From NCBI RefSeq assembly GCF_000710915.1, contig NZ_BAUA01000010.1:42752-106751 (forward strand): a stretch of 64,000 nucleotides of DNA, given 5' to 3'. Of this stretch, positions 28,220 through 36,904 are shown in pieces. Both the position numbers and the translations under genes were made by a program. The first letter of the stretch is position 1, and each line of letters starts with the position of its first letter. The DNA is from Nocardia brasiliensis IFM 10847. Its GTDB lineage: Bacteria; Actinomycetota; Actinomycetes; Mycobacteriales; Mycobacteriaceae. A model generated the notes under the pieces. The model was not told the DNA's origin, did not search any database, and saw only the letters and a list, made by a program, of their open reading frames with translations.

Positions 28220-29197
28220 ATGTGGCATTCGGCGGATTTCATCAATCTCTCATCGGCCGCGGGCACCGTGGCCCGCATGCTGCATGAGACCGCTTCGCAA
28301 GGGCACCTCGCGCGTGACGTCGCGCTCGCCTCGTCTGCTCTGACGCTGGGCGCGCTGCTCGTCGCCCGCCGCTGGCTACCCGAACTCATCGCCCAGCCGG
28401 TGCAGAGTTTCCTGCCGTGGCTGCTGGCCCCCACGCTCCTCGTGGCGGCCGTTGCGCTCGCAACCGGATCCCGGGTAGGCCTGCTGGCCGTTGCGCTGCC
28501 CATCGCCACGTGGGCCGTGCTTTTCGTACCCCAGCTCGTCGCCGGCCCCGGCAGCGAAACCGACACCGGCGAATTCCGCGTCGCCACACAGAATCTCGGC
28601 ACCGGCGGCCCGGCCCCCGCCCTGGCCGACGTACCCGTCGTCGCGGTCCAGGAACTCACCGACCGCAACCGGCCCGCGGTCACAACAACTTTGGACCCCG
28701 CACACCCCTACGCCGCCACCGTGGGCACCGTCGGCCTGTGGAGCCGCTACCCCCTCACCGACATCCAGCGCCTCGACCTCGGCCAAGGCTGGGCCCGCGC
28801 CCTCCGCACCAGAATGCACACGCCCACAGGCGAAGTCACCGTCTACGCCGTCCACCTCGGCAGCGTCCGCTTCGGCGACACCGACTCCCGCAACCGCACC
28901 CTGCGCACCCTCAGCGACCTCGTCCACCAAGACCCCGCCGACCGCCTCCTGATCCTCGGCGACCTCAACACCGCCTCCACCGACCCCCACCTGAGCACCC
29001 TCACCGACACCCTGCACGACGCCCGCAGCGGCTTCGGCTTCACCTGGCCGTCCCCCTTCCCCCTCACCCGCCCCGACCACATCCTCACCCGCGGCTTCAC
29101 CACCCGCGCCGCCGCCGTCCTCCCACCCACCGCCGGCGACCACCGAGCCACCACCGCCACCCTCACCCCCACCCAATCCCCACAACACAGCAGGTAG
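28220..29197 (+). CDS. endonuclease/exonuclease/phosphatase (EEP) family membrane protein
   Basis: 325 aa; the start is uncertain (ATG at 28220 or at 28277). Two to three membrane helices occupy about residues 35-110. The EEP domain starts at FRVATQNLGTG and contains VVAVQELTDRN (metal-binding Glu), VYAVHLGS, LILGDLNTAS (Asp-x-Asn) and a terminal SPFPLTRPDHILTRG...TAGDHRATTA with the catalytic Asp-His. Likely a membrane-bound phosphodiesterase or phosphatase. Codon use toward the 3' end is extremely C-rich at third positions. Confidence 0.88.
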   Translation: MWHSADFINLSSAAGTVARMLHETASQGHLARDVALASSALTLGALLVARRWLPELIAQPVQSFLPWLLAPTLLVAAVALATGSRVGLLAVALPIATWAVLFVPQLVAGPGSETDTGEFRVATQNLGTGGPAPALADVPVVAVQELTDRNRPAVTTTLDPAHPYAATVGTVGLWSRYPLTDIQRLDLGQGWARALRTRMHTPTGEVTVYAVHLGSVRFGDTDSRNRTLRTLSDLVHQDPADRLLILGDLNTASTDPHLSTLTDTLHDARSGFGFTWPSPFPLTRPDHILTRGFTTRAAAVLPPTAGDHRATTATLTPTQSPQHSR

Positions 29198-29273
29198 CGA
29201 CGCGATTTGGGCCCCCGCCCGCCCATACGCTAAAGTTTCTCCTCGGCCCGCCCAGCAAGGCGAGCCAGGGTAG

Positions 29274-29346
29274 TCCCCTATAGCTCAATTGGCAGAGCAG
29301 CCGACTGTTAATCGGCAGGTTTCTGGTTCGAGTCCAGATGGGGGAG
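29274..29346 (+). tRNA. tRNA-Asn (GTT anticodon)
   Basis: 73 nt cloverleaf. The acceptor arm TCCCCTA pairs with TGGGGGA through one G-T. The anticodon stem CCGACTGTTAATCGG shows GTT at 29307-29309. The T arm is CTGG-TTCGAGT-CCAG. The 3' CCA is not encoded. Typical actinobacterial tRNA-Asn and a common integration site. A degenerate integrase on the minus strand begins 81 bases downstream. Confidence 0.95.
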
Positions 29347-29351
29347 CACAA

Positions 29352-29390
29352 GTCGGGCCCCTGGCCAGGTAAAATGGTCAGGGGCCTGAC
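29352..29390. terminator. hairpin after tRNA-Asn
   Basis: Arms 29352-29367 and 29375-29390 pair over 16 bases with two G-T wobbles around a seven-base A-rich loop. The left arm and its flank closely match a second copy at 42911-42934 (20 of 23 bases). Confidence 0.8.
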
Positions 29391-29427
29391 GTATTTCATG
29401 CGTCGGCATCATTAGCCAAACTCAGTT

Positions 29428-30688
29428 TCATGGGTGCGGTGCCGTCGCAGGGGTTTCGCGGCGTCTCAGCATGTAGTTGGCGGCGCGGGCGGCGGCGTCC
29501 TCGTCCACGCCGGGCAGGGCGTGCTGGTAGGTCTTCATGGTGAAGGCGACGTCGGCGTGCCTGGCGCGCTGGCTGACCACCTTCGGGCTGACCCCGGCCA
29601 TCAGTGACGCGGTGGTGTAGGTGTGCCGGAGATCGTAGAGGCGGATTTCTGGTAGCCCGGCGCGGGCTGCGAGGCGCTTGAATCGTTCCCGGATTGAATC
29701 GGGGTGTACGGGGCGGCAGTCTTCGTAGGTGAAGACCAGCTCGGTGTCGCGGAAGTCGTCACCGTAGAGCGCGCGTTCGGATCCTGGACGGCTTTCCAGC
29801 TGCGCAGTTCGTACACGGTTTCGGTGTCGAGAGCGATCAGGTGGACTGAGTTCTCGGATTTGGCCTCGGCGTCCTGGGTGCGTCCGGCGACGACGACCCG
29901 GCCCTGGTGCACCGACAGGACTCCGTCGTCGAGATCCAGTGAGAGCCAGCGGATTCCGCAGATTTCCGCGCGTCGTAGCCCGGTTGTCCATTCCGGCCGG
30001 ACCGGTGCGTAGAAGCGGTCGAAGCAGATGCTGTCCATGAACCGGGTGGCCTGCTCGGGCGTCCACACCGGACGTCGTGTTCGAGCGACGCGGGGTGGTT
30101 TCGCGTTGTCGGCGGGGTTGTCGACGAGGTGCTTCCAGGCGACGGCGTCGACGAGGGCGGGTGGATGGCGAGGTGGATGTTGCGGACGGCTTTCGGTTCC
30201 AGCCCAGCTGGTTTCGGTTTGGGATCCGCCCGGATTTGAAGCGGCGCACGGCGGCTCGGGCGGCGTGGATGGTCACTCCGCATGCTTGCTCGATCTTGCG
30301 GGGGTGTGGGCTGCTGGCCGCGGTCGGTCGCCTCGAGTCAGTACTCGTGCATGCGAATGTTGTCGGGCTTGATGCGTCCGTCGGTGAGTAGTTGAGTGTA
30401 GAACTTGACCAGCATCGGTGCGGTCAGTTTGTGCAGATCGCCGGCGTCGAGGCGGGGTACGACGTAGGCGTGGACGAATGCCTGCCAGTTGTCGCAGGTG
30501 GTGGCGTCGACGGCCATCTTGATCGCAGGCAGCCATTCGTCTATAGAGAACGCGCGCACGGTGAGCTCCGAGCGTGACCCCTCCGGTGCGTTCGTTGGGT
30601 CAAGCACCTCGTGCACGGGATGGTTCTTCAGTCTGGGCACCCTGTACTGGCCGCAAAGCATCCGAAAATCCACCTCGGAGGCGGTCAC
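29428..30688 (-). pseudogene. tyrosine recombinase/phage integrase, frameshifted
   Basis: Fragments of one integrase are spread over all three minus frames. The N-terminal core-binding part (30338-30688) has SIDEWLPAIKMAVDATTCDNWQAF...VVPRLDAGDLHKLTAPMLVKFYTQLLTDGRIKPDN and ends at an early stop. A middle frame (29601-30068) has MWTPEQATRFMD...TTGLRRAEICGIRW, with the first catalytic Arg. The C-terminal frame (from 29428) has LVFTYEDCRPVHPD, IRLYDLRHTYTTASLMAGV and MKTYQHALPG, with HxxR and Tyr. The usual LGHA box reads ARHA. At least two frameshifts and one stop make it inactive. Its place beside tRNA-Asn marks an old integration. Confidence 0.9.
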
Positions 30689-31332
30689 AGTTTGGATATC
30701 CGGCGCATAGCTGCTCGAAGTCGCCGAAGCGAACTGGCAGTCCGTGCCTCTGGCTAACCACGCGTGCGGCGATCACACTCCGGGGAGATCGCAGGTAGCG
30801 CGCACAGGTCAGAAGATCAGTGCATGCAGACAAATCCGGTAATGAACTGCTGCTGTTCAGGTGAAGACGCGTCTTGTAGGTGTCTCACTCGTCGCAGGTG
30901 CGCGCCCTCGGCAGGGCGTTTCGAACATGGAACGGGGACGACCTGCGGGTTTCGGGTGGACGGTTGGTGATTCAAACCGATTATCAGCAGTAGGGCGGGT
31001 CTGGGCCGGTGAAGGATCGTCTCCATCGGTGCCATCGGGCTAACTCTGGCTTTATGGACGGACGGCACCTACCGCTCAAACCAGCCACAGCCCGAGGCTC
31101 CCCGCGACGAGGGGAACAGCCCGACCCTTCTTCTTGGACCAGTACCACTCCAACTCGTTGAGCGAGGCGGCCGAGGTCTCCTGTCGTCGAATCGCGTCGA
31201 GCCTTTCGCATCATGTGGCCGACTAGCTCCGATGTCGGTTAGTTAGCGACTGTCGATAATCAACACGGACCGTCGGTCTGTTTCCGAGCGATGTTGCGGT
31301 ATGGGCGATTTCGTGGTGAACGAGGACGATTG
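30689..31332. other. degenerate region, no intact gene recognised
   Basis: About 640 bases between the integrase and transposase remnants. Several short open frames exist on both strands, but none has a recognised domain together with a ribosome site. Probably eroded mobile-element DNA. Confidence 0.5.
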
Positions 31333-31480
31333 GCGGTGAAGTTCGCGGAGTTGCTGCCGCACCTGGATGAGCGGCAGCGTCGGCTGGTGTTGGCGGCGGG
31401 ATGCTGGGCGGGGCGGGGCCGGGTGGTGGCCCGGGTTGCGCATCGGGTATCGCCGGACGTGGTCGCCGATCTGCTGGCAG
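31333..31480 (+). pseudogene. ISAzo13-family transposase, N-terminal remnant
   Basis: The translation KFAELLPHLDERQRRLVLAAG...GRGRVVARVAHRVSPD matches the start of ISAzo13-type transposases (FAxLLPHLDERQRRLxLAAEA), with several substitutions. Homology stops abruptly near 31480, where an IS256 remnant on the other strand begins. Confidence 0.7.
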
Positions 31481-31481
31481 G

Positions 31482-31860
31482 CCCCAACTGCGCCGCATTG
31501 GGATTAGGCGGCTTCGATCTGCTTGCAGGCCATGGCGATTCCGGCGGCGCGGGAGGCTGGGTCCCTTCATGGCCTTCGTACGCAGCCACACCGAGGCGAA
31601 GGTCGACTCGATCGAGTTGTGCTGCGCAGGTGGATCCAGTTCTCGGCAGGACAGTTGTAGAACTCGAGCAGCATGTCGAGACCACCGGTGATCTTCGCTA
31701 CGGCTTTGGGATACTTTGCGCCGTAGTCAGTGTCGAACGCTTTCACCGCCAGCTGCGCCTCGCCGATATACTCGGCCAGGTAAGTTGTACTTCAACGCCG
31801 TCTTCGCGCCGGTCTGCGCCGATTTCGCAGCCTTGCGACTTTCGGCCCGGACGCCCATCA
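31482..31860 (-). pseudogene. IS256 (mutator) family transposase, C-terminal remnant
   Basis: Read on the minus strand in shifting frames: AFDTDYGAKYPKAVAKITGG, then LDMLLEFYNCPAENWIHLR, IESTFASVWLRTKA(M)KG, and a final (I)AMACKQIEAA. These are the C-terminal signatures of IS256 transposases (NWxHLRTTNxIES TFAxVRLRT). Two or more frameshifts and the missing DDE N-terminal domain make it inactive. It ends 41 bases from the stop of the P450 gene. Confidence 0.8.
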
Positions 31861-31900
31861 TCACCAGTAGGCACAATTTCTCCTGGAGGAATTGTACGTG

Positions 31901-33286
31901 TCAGCTGTAGAAATCAAACTCGTAATGTCCCGACCTCCGTGCAGATGGCGTGCGTGCGGTAACACGCATACACAATTTCCGGGGTCGCAGAACCGACGAC
32001 AGGGCAGGGCGGTTGTCATTGCCGGAGATCGGGTGCACTTGCCAGCGTGCGCCAATGGTGGCCAGAATCATTGTCGCCATAGTAAGTGCGAACGTGTCAG
32101 CGATGCATTTGCGGGCACCATCGCCAAAGGAGAAGAATACTCTATGTGGAGGCGTGTTCGTGATTGCCGGATCCCATCGGTCCGGGTCGAAACGATCAGG
32201 ATCAGGATAGAGGTCGGCTCGGTGGTGAATTATATAGGCACTGTAAAAGATGTTGGTGCCCGCGGGGAGCACGTATTCGCCAAGTTCGGTGTCTGTAGTA
32301 ATGGTGCGTGTGAGAAACCAGAGCGTTGGCCACAGGCGCAAGGTCTCTATAACAATTCTGGTGGTAACCGGCAGGCGGGGCAGGTCCTCATAGCTGGCGG
32401 GCCGTCCTTTCAGAATAGAGTCGACTTCGGTATGGAAACGTTCAGCGACGTCAGGATGTTGGTTGAGCATGGACAACGCCCACCCCACTGTGTTAGCGGT
32501 GGTTTGGGTGCCTCCAAGGAAAAAGGTGATAACTTGATCAATTATTTCAATATCGCTGAGTTTGCCACCCCTGTCGTCGCGGGAGGTGATCAACGCCGAC
32601 AGTAGGTCACCCTTATCGACGCCCGCGTCGCGGCGCGCGTCGATGAGCTGAGCCAGAGTGCCTCGTAGGTTCGTGATCGCATGCAGGTAGGCGCGGTTAC
32701 CAACAATCGGCAACCGCAATAGTGGAGACGGCATAAATGCGCGCCGAACCATGCAGTCGAAGATGACATCCGCATCCTTGATCATCTGATCAAGGGTCGG
32801 CTTCGGTACCGACTCGGTGAGTAGAGTTGCAGCTGTTATCCCGGATGTGAGCGCGTGCAACTGTCGGATAAAGTCAACGGTCTGCCCGTCTTGCCAGGAT
32901 TCGACCAACTGTGCGATCCGTGGGGTCATCACTGATGCATACCCAGCGATCCGGGTCGGATGGAACGCTGGCTGTAGCAGCCGCCGCAGGCGGCGGTGCT
33001 GGGAGTACGGGCAAGTGCCCAGTCCATCGCCGACTACTTCCCTGGTGCGTTCAATGAATGGTCCGCCTTTATCGAATATCCGATCATGCCTTAGCATATG
33101 ACGTAATAATTCAGGATCACAGACCACTACTGCGGTGAATGGCCCGATACCTATACGGACCAAGTCGCCATAGCGAGGGAGTGATGATAAGAAATCGAGT
33201 GGGTCACGCAGGAGTGGGACGAGATGTCCCAGCCCTGGTAGCCCTTGCGGTGCTGTCACGATTGGCACTGGTGATGCTGATGACAT
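31901..33286 (-). CDS. cytochrome P450 of the terpenoid operon
   Basis: 461 aa, ATG at 33286 with AGGAG upstream. I-helix FFLGGTQTTANTVGW at residues 256-269, ExxR as ETLR at 314-317, and heme loop FSFGDGARKCIADT with the heme-ligating Cys394. The Gly after Cys-x of the consensus is Ala here, and the acidic residue of the I-helix is Gln. The chain has no signal anchor, so it is soluble and needs outside ferredoxin partners. It is the last gene of a four-gene operon with terpene cyclases, so it probably hydroxylates their hydrocarbon product. PtlI-like terpene P450s are the nearest functional analogy. Confidence 0.93.
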   Translation of the reverse strand: MSSASPVPIVTAPQGLPGLGHLVPLLRDPLDFLSSLPRYGDLVRIGIGPFTAVVVCDPELLRHMLRHDRIFDKGGPFIERTREVVGDGLGTCPYSQHRRLRRLLQPAFHPTRIAGYASVMTPRIAQLVESWQDGQTVDFIRQLHALTSGITAATLLTESVPKPTLDQMIKDADVIFDCMVRRAFMPSPLLRLPIVGNRAYLHAITNLRGTLAQLIDARRDAGVDKGDLLSALITSRDDRGGKLSDIEIIDQVITFFLGGTQTTANTVGWALSMLNQHPDVAERFHTEVDSILKGRPASYEDLPRLPVTTRIVIETLRLWPTLWFLTRTITTDTELGEYVLPAGTNIFYSAYIIHHRADLYPDPDRFDPDRWDPAITNTPPHRVFFSFGDGARKCIADTFALTMATMILATIGARWQVHPISGNDNRPALSSVLRPRKLCMRVTARTPSARRSGHYEFDFYS

Positions 33287-33301
33287 GCTAGGACTCCTCT
33301 T

Positions 33302-33616
33302 TCATGCGTCAGATAACAGCTTGGGTAGTCCCCGTCGGTATCCCACGGTGTGGCGGCGGAGAACAATTTTCTGATACGGATAGACGAAATGTCGCTCGAG
33401 ATCGGCGCGAATCAGCCAGTGCTCATTGTTGTCGCGCTCATTCCGGATACGAGCCCCTCTAGTCGGGGATGGTGGTGGTTGGACCTGTATGGCCCGGCGG
33501 CCTGGTATCGCAGTTGTCTTCAACCGATCGGATATCCCCGTCGGGGATCGGTTGTTCAGAGGGAATCTGGAGCCGTCGACAAGGCGGAGAAGTTTTACGT
33601 TCGTAGGGGTATTCAT
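33302..33616 (-). CDS. 104-aa orphan protein translationally coupled to the class II cyclase
   Basis: The ATG at 33614-33616 overlaps the cyclase stop as ATGA, with AAGGAGAAGGAAC as a strong ribosome site inside the cyclase gene. It ends 15 bases before the P450 start. The protein is basic (begins MNTPTNVKLLRLVDGSRF; ends HTVGYRRGLPKLLSDA), with a Pro/Arg-rich middle and a C-terminal segment HWLIRADLERHFVYPYQKIVLRR. I recognise no family, no signal peptide and no Cys cluster. Operon position suggests a tailoring or accessory role in the terpenoid pathway. A non-functional read-through frame is possible but less likely given the start context. Confidence 0.6.
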   Translation of the reverse strand: MNTPTNVKLLRLVDGSRFPLNNRSPTGISDRLKTTAIPGRRAIQVQPPPSPTRGARIRNERDNNEHWLIRADLERHFVYPYQKIVLRRHTVGYRRGLPKLLSDA

Positions 33617-35169
33617 GTTCCTTCTCCTTCGTTCAGGAGCAACGCATCGCAAAGTCCGAGGGCTGCCCAGGCGTGAGACTGCATTGGCTGAACGTTCCGA
33701 TAGGGCCGGGGGCCGAGCATAAAAGGATCCTTCACGGTCCAGGTCCCGTCGGGGTTCTGGGTGTCGACGAGGTAGGCGATGCCCCGCTCGATGGCAATAC
33801 CGAGGTTCGGGTGGCGGGGTGCGCCGTTGACCAGCGCGGACAGTGCTAACCCTGTGGCGGCGGGGCTGGAACAGTCCGCACCTTTGCTGGTAGGCCAGCC
33901 ACCGTCGGCTTGCTGGGTGCCGACGAGCCGATGTAGCGCACGCTGGCTGTGTGGGGATTGCCAGCCGATCGCCTGGGCAACCTCTCGGACTGCATAGGAT
34001 GGGAAGGAATACCAGGTCGACGCCCATTCGCCGTGGCGTTCGTACTCTGCGCCGAGCCACGCGACAGCCGGAAGCGTATCCACTGCGTTTGAATCATGAA
34101 CTCGCACTCCAGCGACCATGTGTGCAGTGGGGTCATATGCCGGTGTGTCGTCGGCGCTCTTCCATGTTGCCCACAACCCGTCGCTGGTACGCCAGGCGCG
34201 GGCGAATCCCGCTGCGGCAGGCCAGACTCGCTGTCCGTGGGGAGCGCCGTTCAGGGCTAGCAGAACGCAGCCGGTGGTGTCAGCGTCGGAGGCGGTTGGC
34301 AAGCCCGTGGGATGTGCCGAGATCGTGCCCCAGCCACCGTCGGATTGCTGCGTAGCTTCCAGGAAGCAGAGTGCGCCCGGAAGCGCGTGCCGGCGGAACA
34401 ATGGGTGAGCACGAAGACAGCGGACCATCACGGCGGTGTCCCACACATCGAAGGCGGCGGAGAACCGCCACGTGCCATCTGCCTGCTGATCGCGCAGCAG
34501 GGCAGACAGCGCTCGGTGGGTGGAGCTGTGGTCTGGAGCCACGGTCTCGAGCGCGATGAAGCATAGCGCGGTTACGATAGGCATCGGATCGGCGATCGAA
34601 CCATTACTTTTCTGTTCTGCCCGCATCGCCTGCACCGCCTCGTTGGGAATGGCCTGCCCCAGGGCTGATAGGGCGATGGTCTCAGTGGCCAGGAGCATGG
34701 CTCGCTGCCATTCCTTGAGGGATCGACCACGTTCGACTCCGAGCATCTTCCTGGAGTCCTCGAGCAGGGTCATAGCATCGGAATTAGCCGATCCAGCCGA
34801 GACAGCCAATCCGTGTAGAAAGTGGGTGCGGCGTTCATAGGGGAAAGAGTCACTGTGCGAGAATTCAGGAAACGGTGGCGGAGTTGACGTTGGATTCAGA
34901 GCCAGTAGCTGGAGCCACTGCTCGGAAGATTTACTGAACTTGTCGTGTGATTGCGGGTGTGCGTGCTTCAACCATGACCGCGCACGCATGCATGCATTTC
35001 TTGCAGCCGGTGTATTTGAAAGCGCGAAAGTAACCACGGCATTGTCGAATATGCGAGGCATTCCGGGCGCAGCCCAGCCACCCGAATCTTCCTGCGCATC
35101 GAGAACGGCCATCACAGCTGAATCCAAGCACTCGCTGGCTGTTCGACACAGGGAGGCGCGGATCATCAT
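33613..35169 (-). CDS. class II terpene cyclase (squalene-hopene cyclase/prenyltransferase-repeat fold)
   Basis: 518 aa, the length of bacterial class II diterpene cyclases. QW-type repeats recur: QEDSGGW, QQADGTW, QQSDGGW, QQADGGW and QNPDGTW. The protonation motif lies at residues 295-299 as DADTT. In classical enzymes this is DxDD; here the last Asp is Thr, as in the DxDTT variant I recall from bacterial drimane-type sesquiterpene cyclases. The middle Asp (D297, the presumed proton donor) is kept. It likely cyclises farnesyl or geranylgeranyl diphosphate by protonation, leaving the diphosphate for the class I partner. Start lies one base after the preceding gene's stop. Confidence 0.9.
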   Translation of the reverse strand: MMIRASLCRTASECLDSAVMAVLDAQEDSGGWAAPGMPRIFDNAVVTFALSNTPAARNACMRARSWLKHAHPQSHDKFSKSSEQWLQLLALNPTSTPPPFPEFSHSDSFPYERRTHFLHGLAVSAGSANSDAMTLLEDSRKMLGVERGRSLKEWQRAMLLATETIALSALGQAIPNEAVQAMRAEQKSNGSIADPMPIVTALCFIALETVAPDHSSTHRALSALLRDQQADGTWRFSAAFDVWDTAVMVRCLRAHPLFRRHALPGALCFLEATQQSDGGWGTISAHPTGLPTASDADTTGCVLLALNGAPHGQRVWPAAAGFARAWRTSDGLWATWKSADDTPAYDPTAHMVAGVRVHDSNAVDTLPAVAWLGAEYERHGEWASTWYSFPSYAVREVAQAIGWQSPHSQRALHRLVGTQQADGGWPTSKGADCSSPAATGLALSALVNGAPRHPNLGIAIERGIAYLVDTQNPDGTWTVKDPFMLGPRPYRNVQPMQSHAWAALGLCDALLLNEGEGT

Positions 35170-35170
35170 T

Positions 35171-36343
35171 TCAATAGTCTTCCGCGTCGTTTCGAGATGT
35201 CCTGCCCTTGGACGGAGTTGCGTCGATGGCGAGATGCATGGGCGAGCACAACTTCCACCACCACGCGATAGTCGGAATGGAGGGTGGAGCGTCCGGATCG
35301 ACTTGTACTTCGCTGTTGTCTAGCCAGATATTTTCCAATAGTGCGGCGTCTCTGGTTTCTATACCTTCACGATAGCGTGAACTTGTTTTATAGTATTCCA
35401 AACATCCAGAGATATATCGACCGAGGTCTTGCAAGTACAGCCGCAATGGATCCGAGGCTTGTCGTTGCGTCTGCGCGCGAAGCGTCAGAAACAATGCCAT
35501 GACCTGATTTGCTAGAGCTACCGTTTCGGCCATGGCGTGTTCTACGTATCCACCGTTGTGGCTCGCTATGACAGCGACTGCGTTGATGTCTGGCGCACCA
35601 CTAGCCGCCTCCTTCGCCCAGGCATAGATATCATTGTGCCAACCGGTAAGCCACCAGCTCATCTCCGACAGCGCCCTGACAGTCGGTGTGGTCAGCTCAT
35701 CACAATCGAGCTGATAGCCATGCAGGATTTCAGCTAGAGCGGTGTAGCACGGTCCAAATACAGTGGCCATCCGCATCGCTGCGTATTCGTTCAAGTCGTG
35801 ACTGAGATCATCGGCCAGCAGGGAATCCTGCCATACCAGGCCGACGAACATCTTCCTGCACGCTTCACCGAACCGGGCTAGTTGAACAGACGTTGCGTAT
35901 TGGGATAGCCGACCAAAAATGTCTGCTAACGCCATTCCGAGCGGTGAGTCGTCCAAAGGCGGCGACTCGGGTGCTTCAGCTGGGCGGGTAAACCTGGCTA
36001 GGCGGACGATGCGGCTCACGTTGTCTCCGCTTTTATGCGGCAGATCGATGAAGTCATCCAGAGCAAATGTCAATGCGAGAAAATCGGCACCGATCTGAGC
36101 TAGGTCTACCTCGGAATCGGGGTACCATCTGGAGGCGCACTGCCCGATCGAGCTCCGCTGTGCCAGTTGGTCCCGGTGTTCCGCATCGTTTCCTAGACCT
36201 TGGTGGTAGATCCACGCTGTTGTTCGCTCTTCGATCAGGTCGGCGAAAGGGCTGTTCTCGCATGGGATCGGACACCACAGCCTTAAACGAGAATTATGCT
36301 CGCCGTGATCAGATCGAGAGCTCGGAGTATAGATGAAATTCAT
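35171..36343 (-). CDS. class I terpene synthase
   Basis: 390 aa. All landmarks of bacterial class I synthases are present: the metal motif LDDFIDLP (DDxxD at 96-100), the pyrophosphate-sensor Arg191 exactly 46 residues before the NSE motif, NDIYAWAKE at 237-245, and the C-terminal Arg-Tyr pair (SSRYREG). The NSE middle Ser/Thr is Ala241. It ionises a prenyl diphosphate, perhaps the bicyclic product of the class II cyclase encoded next. First recognisable gene of the operon, with a ribosome site AAAGGCGAG. Base composition is visibly lower in GC than the chromosome, pointing to transfer. Confidence 0.92.
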   Translation of the reverse strand: MNFIYTPSSRSDHGEHNSRLRLWCPIPCENSPFADLIEERTTAWIYHQGLGNDAEHRDQLAQRSSIGQCASRWYPDSEVDLAQIGADFLALTFALDDFIDLPHKSGDNVSRIVRLARFTRPAEAPESPPLDDSPLGMALADIFGRLSQYATSVQLARFGEACRKMFVGLVWQDSLLADDLSHDLNEYAAMRMATVFGPCYTALAEILHGYQLDCDELTTPTVRALSEMSWWLTGWHNDIYAWAKEAASGAPDINAVAVIASHNGGYVEHAMAETVALANQVMALFLTLRAQTQRQASDPLRLYLQDLGRYISGCLEYYKTSSRYREGIETRDAALLENIWLDNSEVQVDPDAPPSIPTIAWWWKLCSPMHLAIDATPSKGRTSRNDAEDY

Positions 36344-36362
36344 GACAGTTCTCGCCTTTTCA

Positions 36363-36904
36363 TCAAGGGAATGCCAGTGACCTCTCTGCTACGGGAATAC
36401 GCATACCGCTAAGAGTCGCCAGAAGAATCGCCCTACCACGAATGGTACTTCTGGGAAGCTGCCGCGGCCGTGCGGTGGAGCGGGGGCGAGCCATTACTCC
36501 GTAACAGGATTCCGAGACTCCGGCGAGACCGCGCCTAGAGATTGCTGACACGTCCACCGTCTGCGCGGGAACCAACTTCCGAGGCAGTCGGCCGACGAGC
36601 TGCCGCCGTAGGATCGGGGTCGGCATTCGGGCCATGGAGTCGACTATGCGGTAGCTCGCGTGCCTGCGGGACACCATTCGGTGCATAGAGGCCATGTCAG
36701 TCGCGCATACTGTGACGTACGCCAGATTTTGGCGAGCGACCTCTTCCCGGGCGGGATCGCACCGAGCTCGCTGACAATAGCTGGCATAGCATTCCACCGT
36801 ACATCCGAGGTGACGTCAAGGGCCGTAAGACACTCAGCGATGGACTGCTCTCCTTCGCCCCAGAGTTGGGAGAACATGGGCTGTCCGACCTGTGCACTAC
36901 GCAA
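36363..36904 (-). pseudogene. unidentified, probably frameshifted gene upstream of the terpene operon
   Basis: Two overlapping minus-strand frames look like pieces of one protein: first MFSQLWGEGEQSIAECLTALD...WNAMPAIVSELGA (to about 36760), then a second frame with EEVARQNLAYVTVCATDMASMH...VDSMARMPTPILRR. The second frame ends 19 bases before the terpene synthase. I recognise no family. It may be a broken biosynthetic or regulatory gene of the cluster, or simply the promoter region. No DDxxD is seen, so it is not a GGPP synthase. Confidence 0.4.

Noticed and set aside
33302..34060. 252-aa version of the orphan protein starting inside the cyclase gene
   Set aside because: The upstream part is a shadow of the cyclase frame; the strong ribosome site supports the start at 33616.
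35171..36343. Encapsulin-associated terpene cyclase (2-methylisoborneol type)
   Set aside because: No encapsulin shell gene or methyltransferase is in the region, and the partner is a class II cyclase instead.
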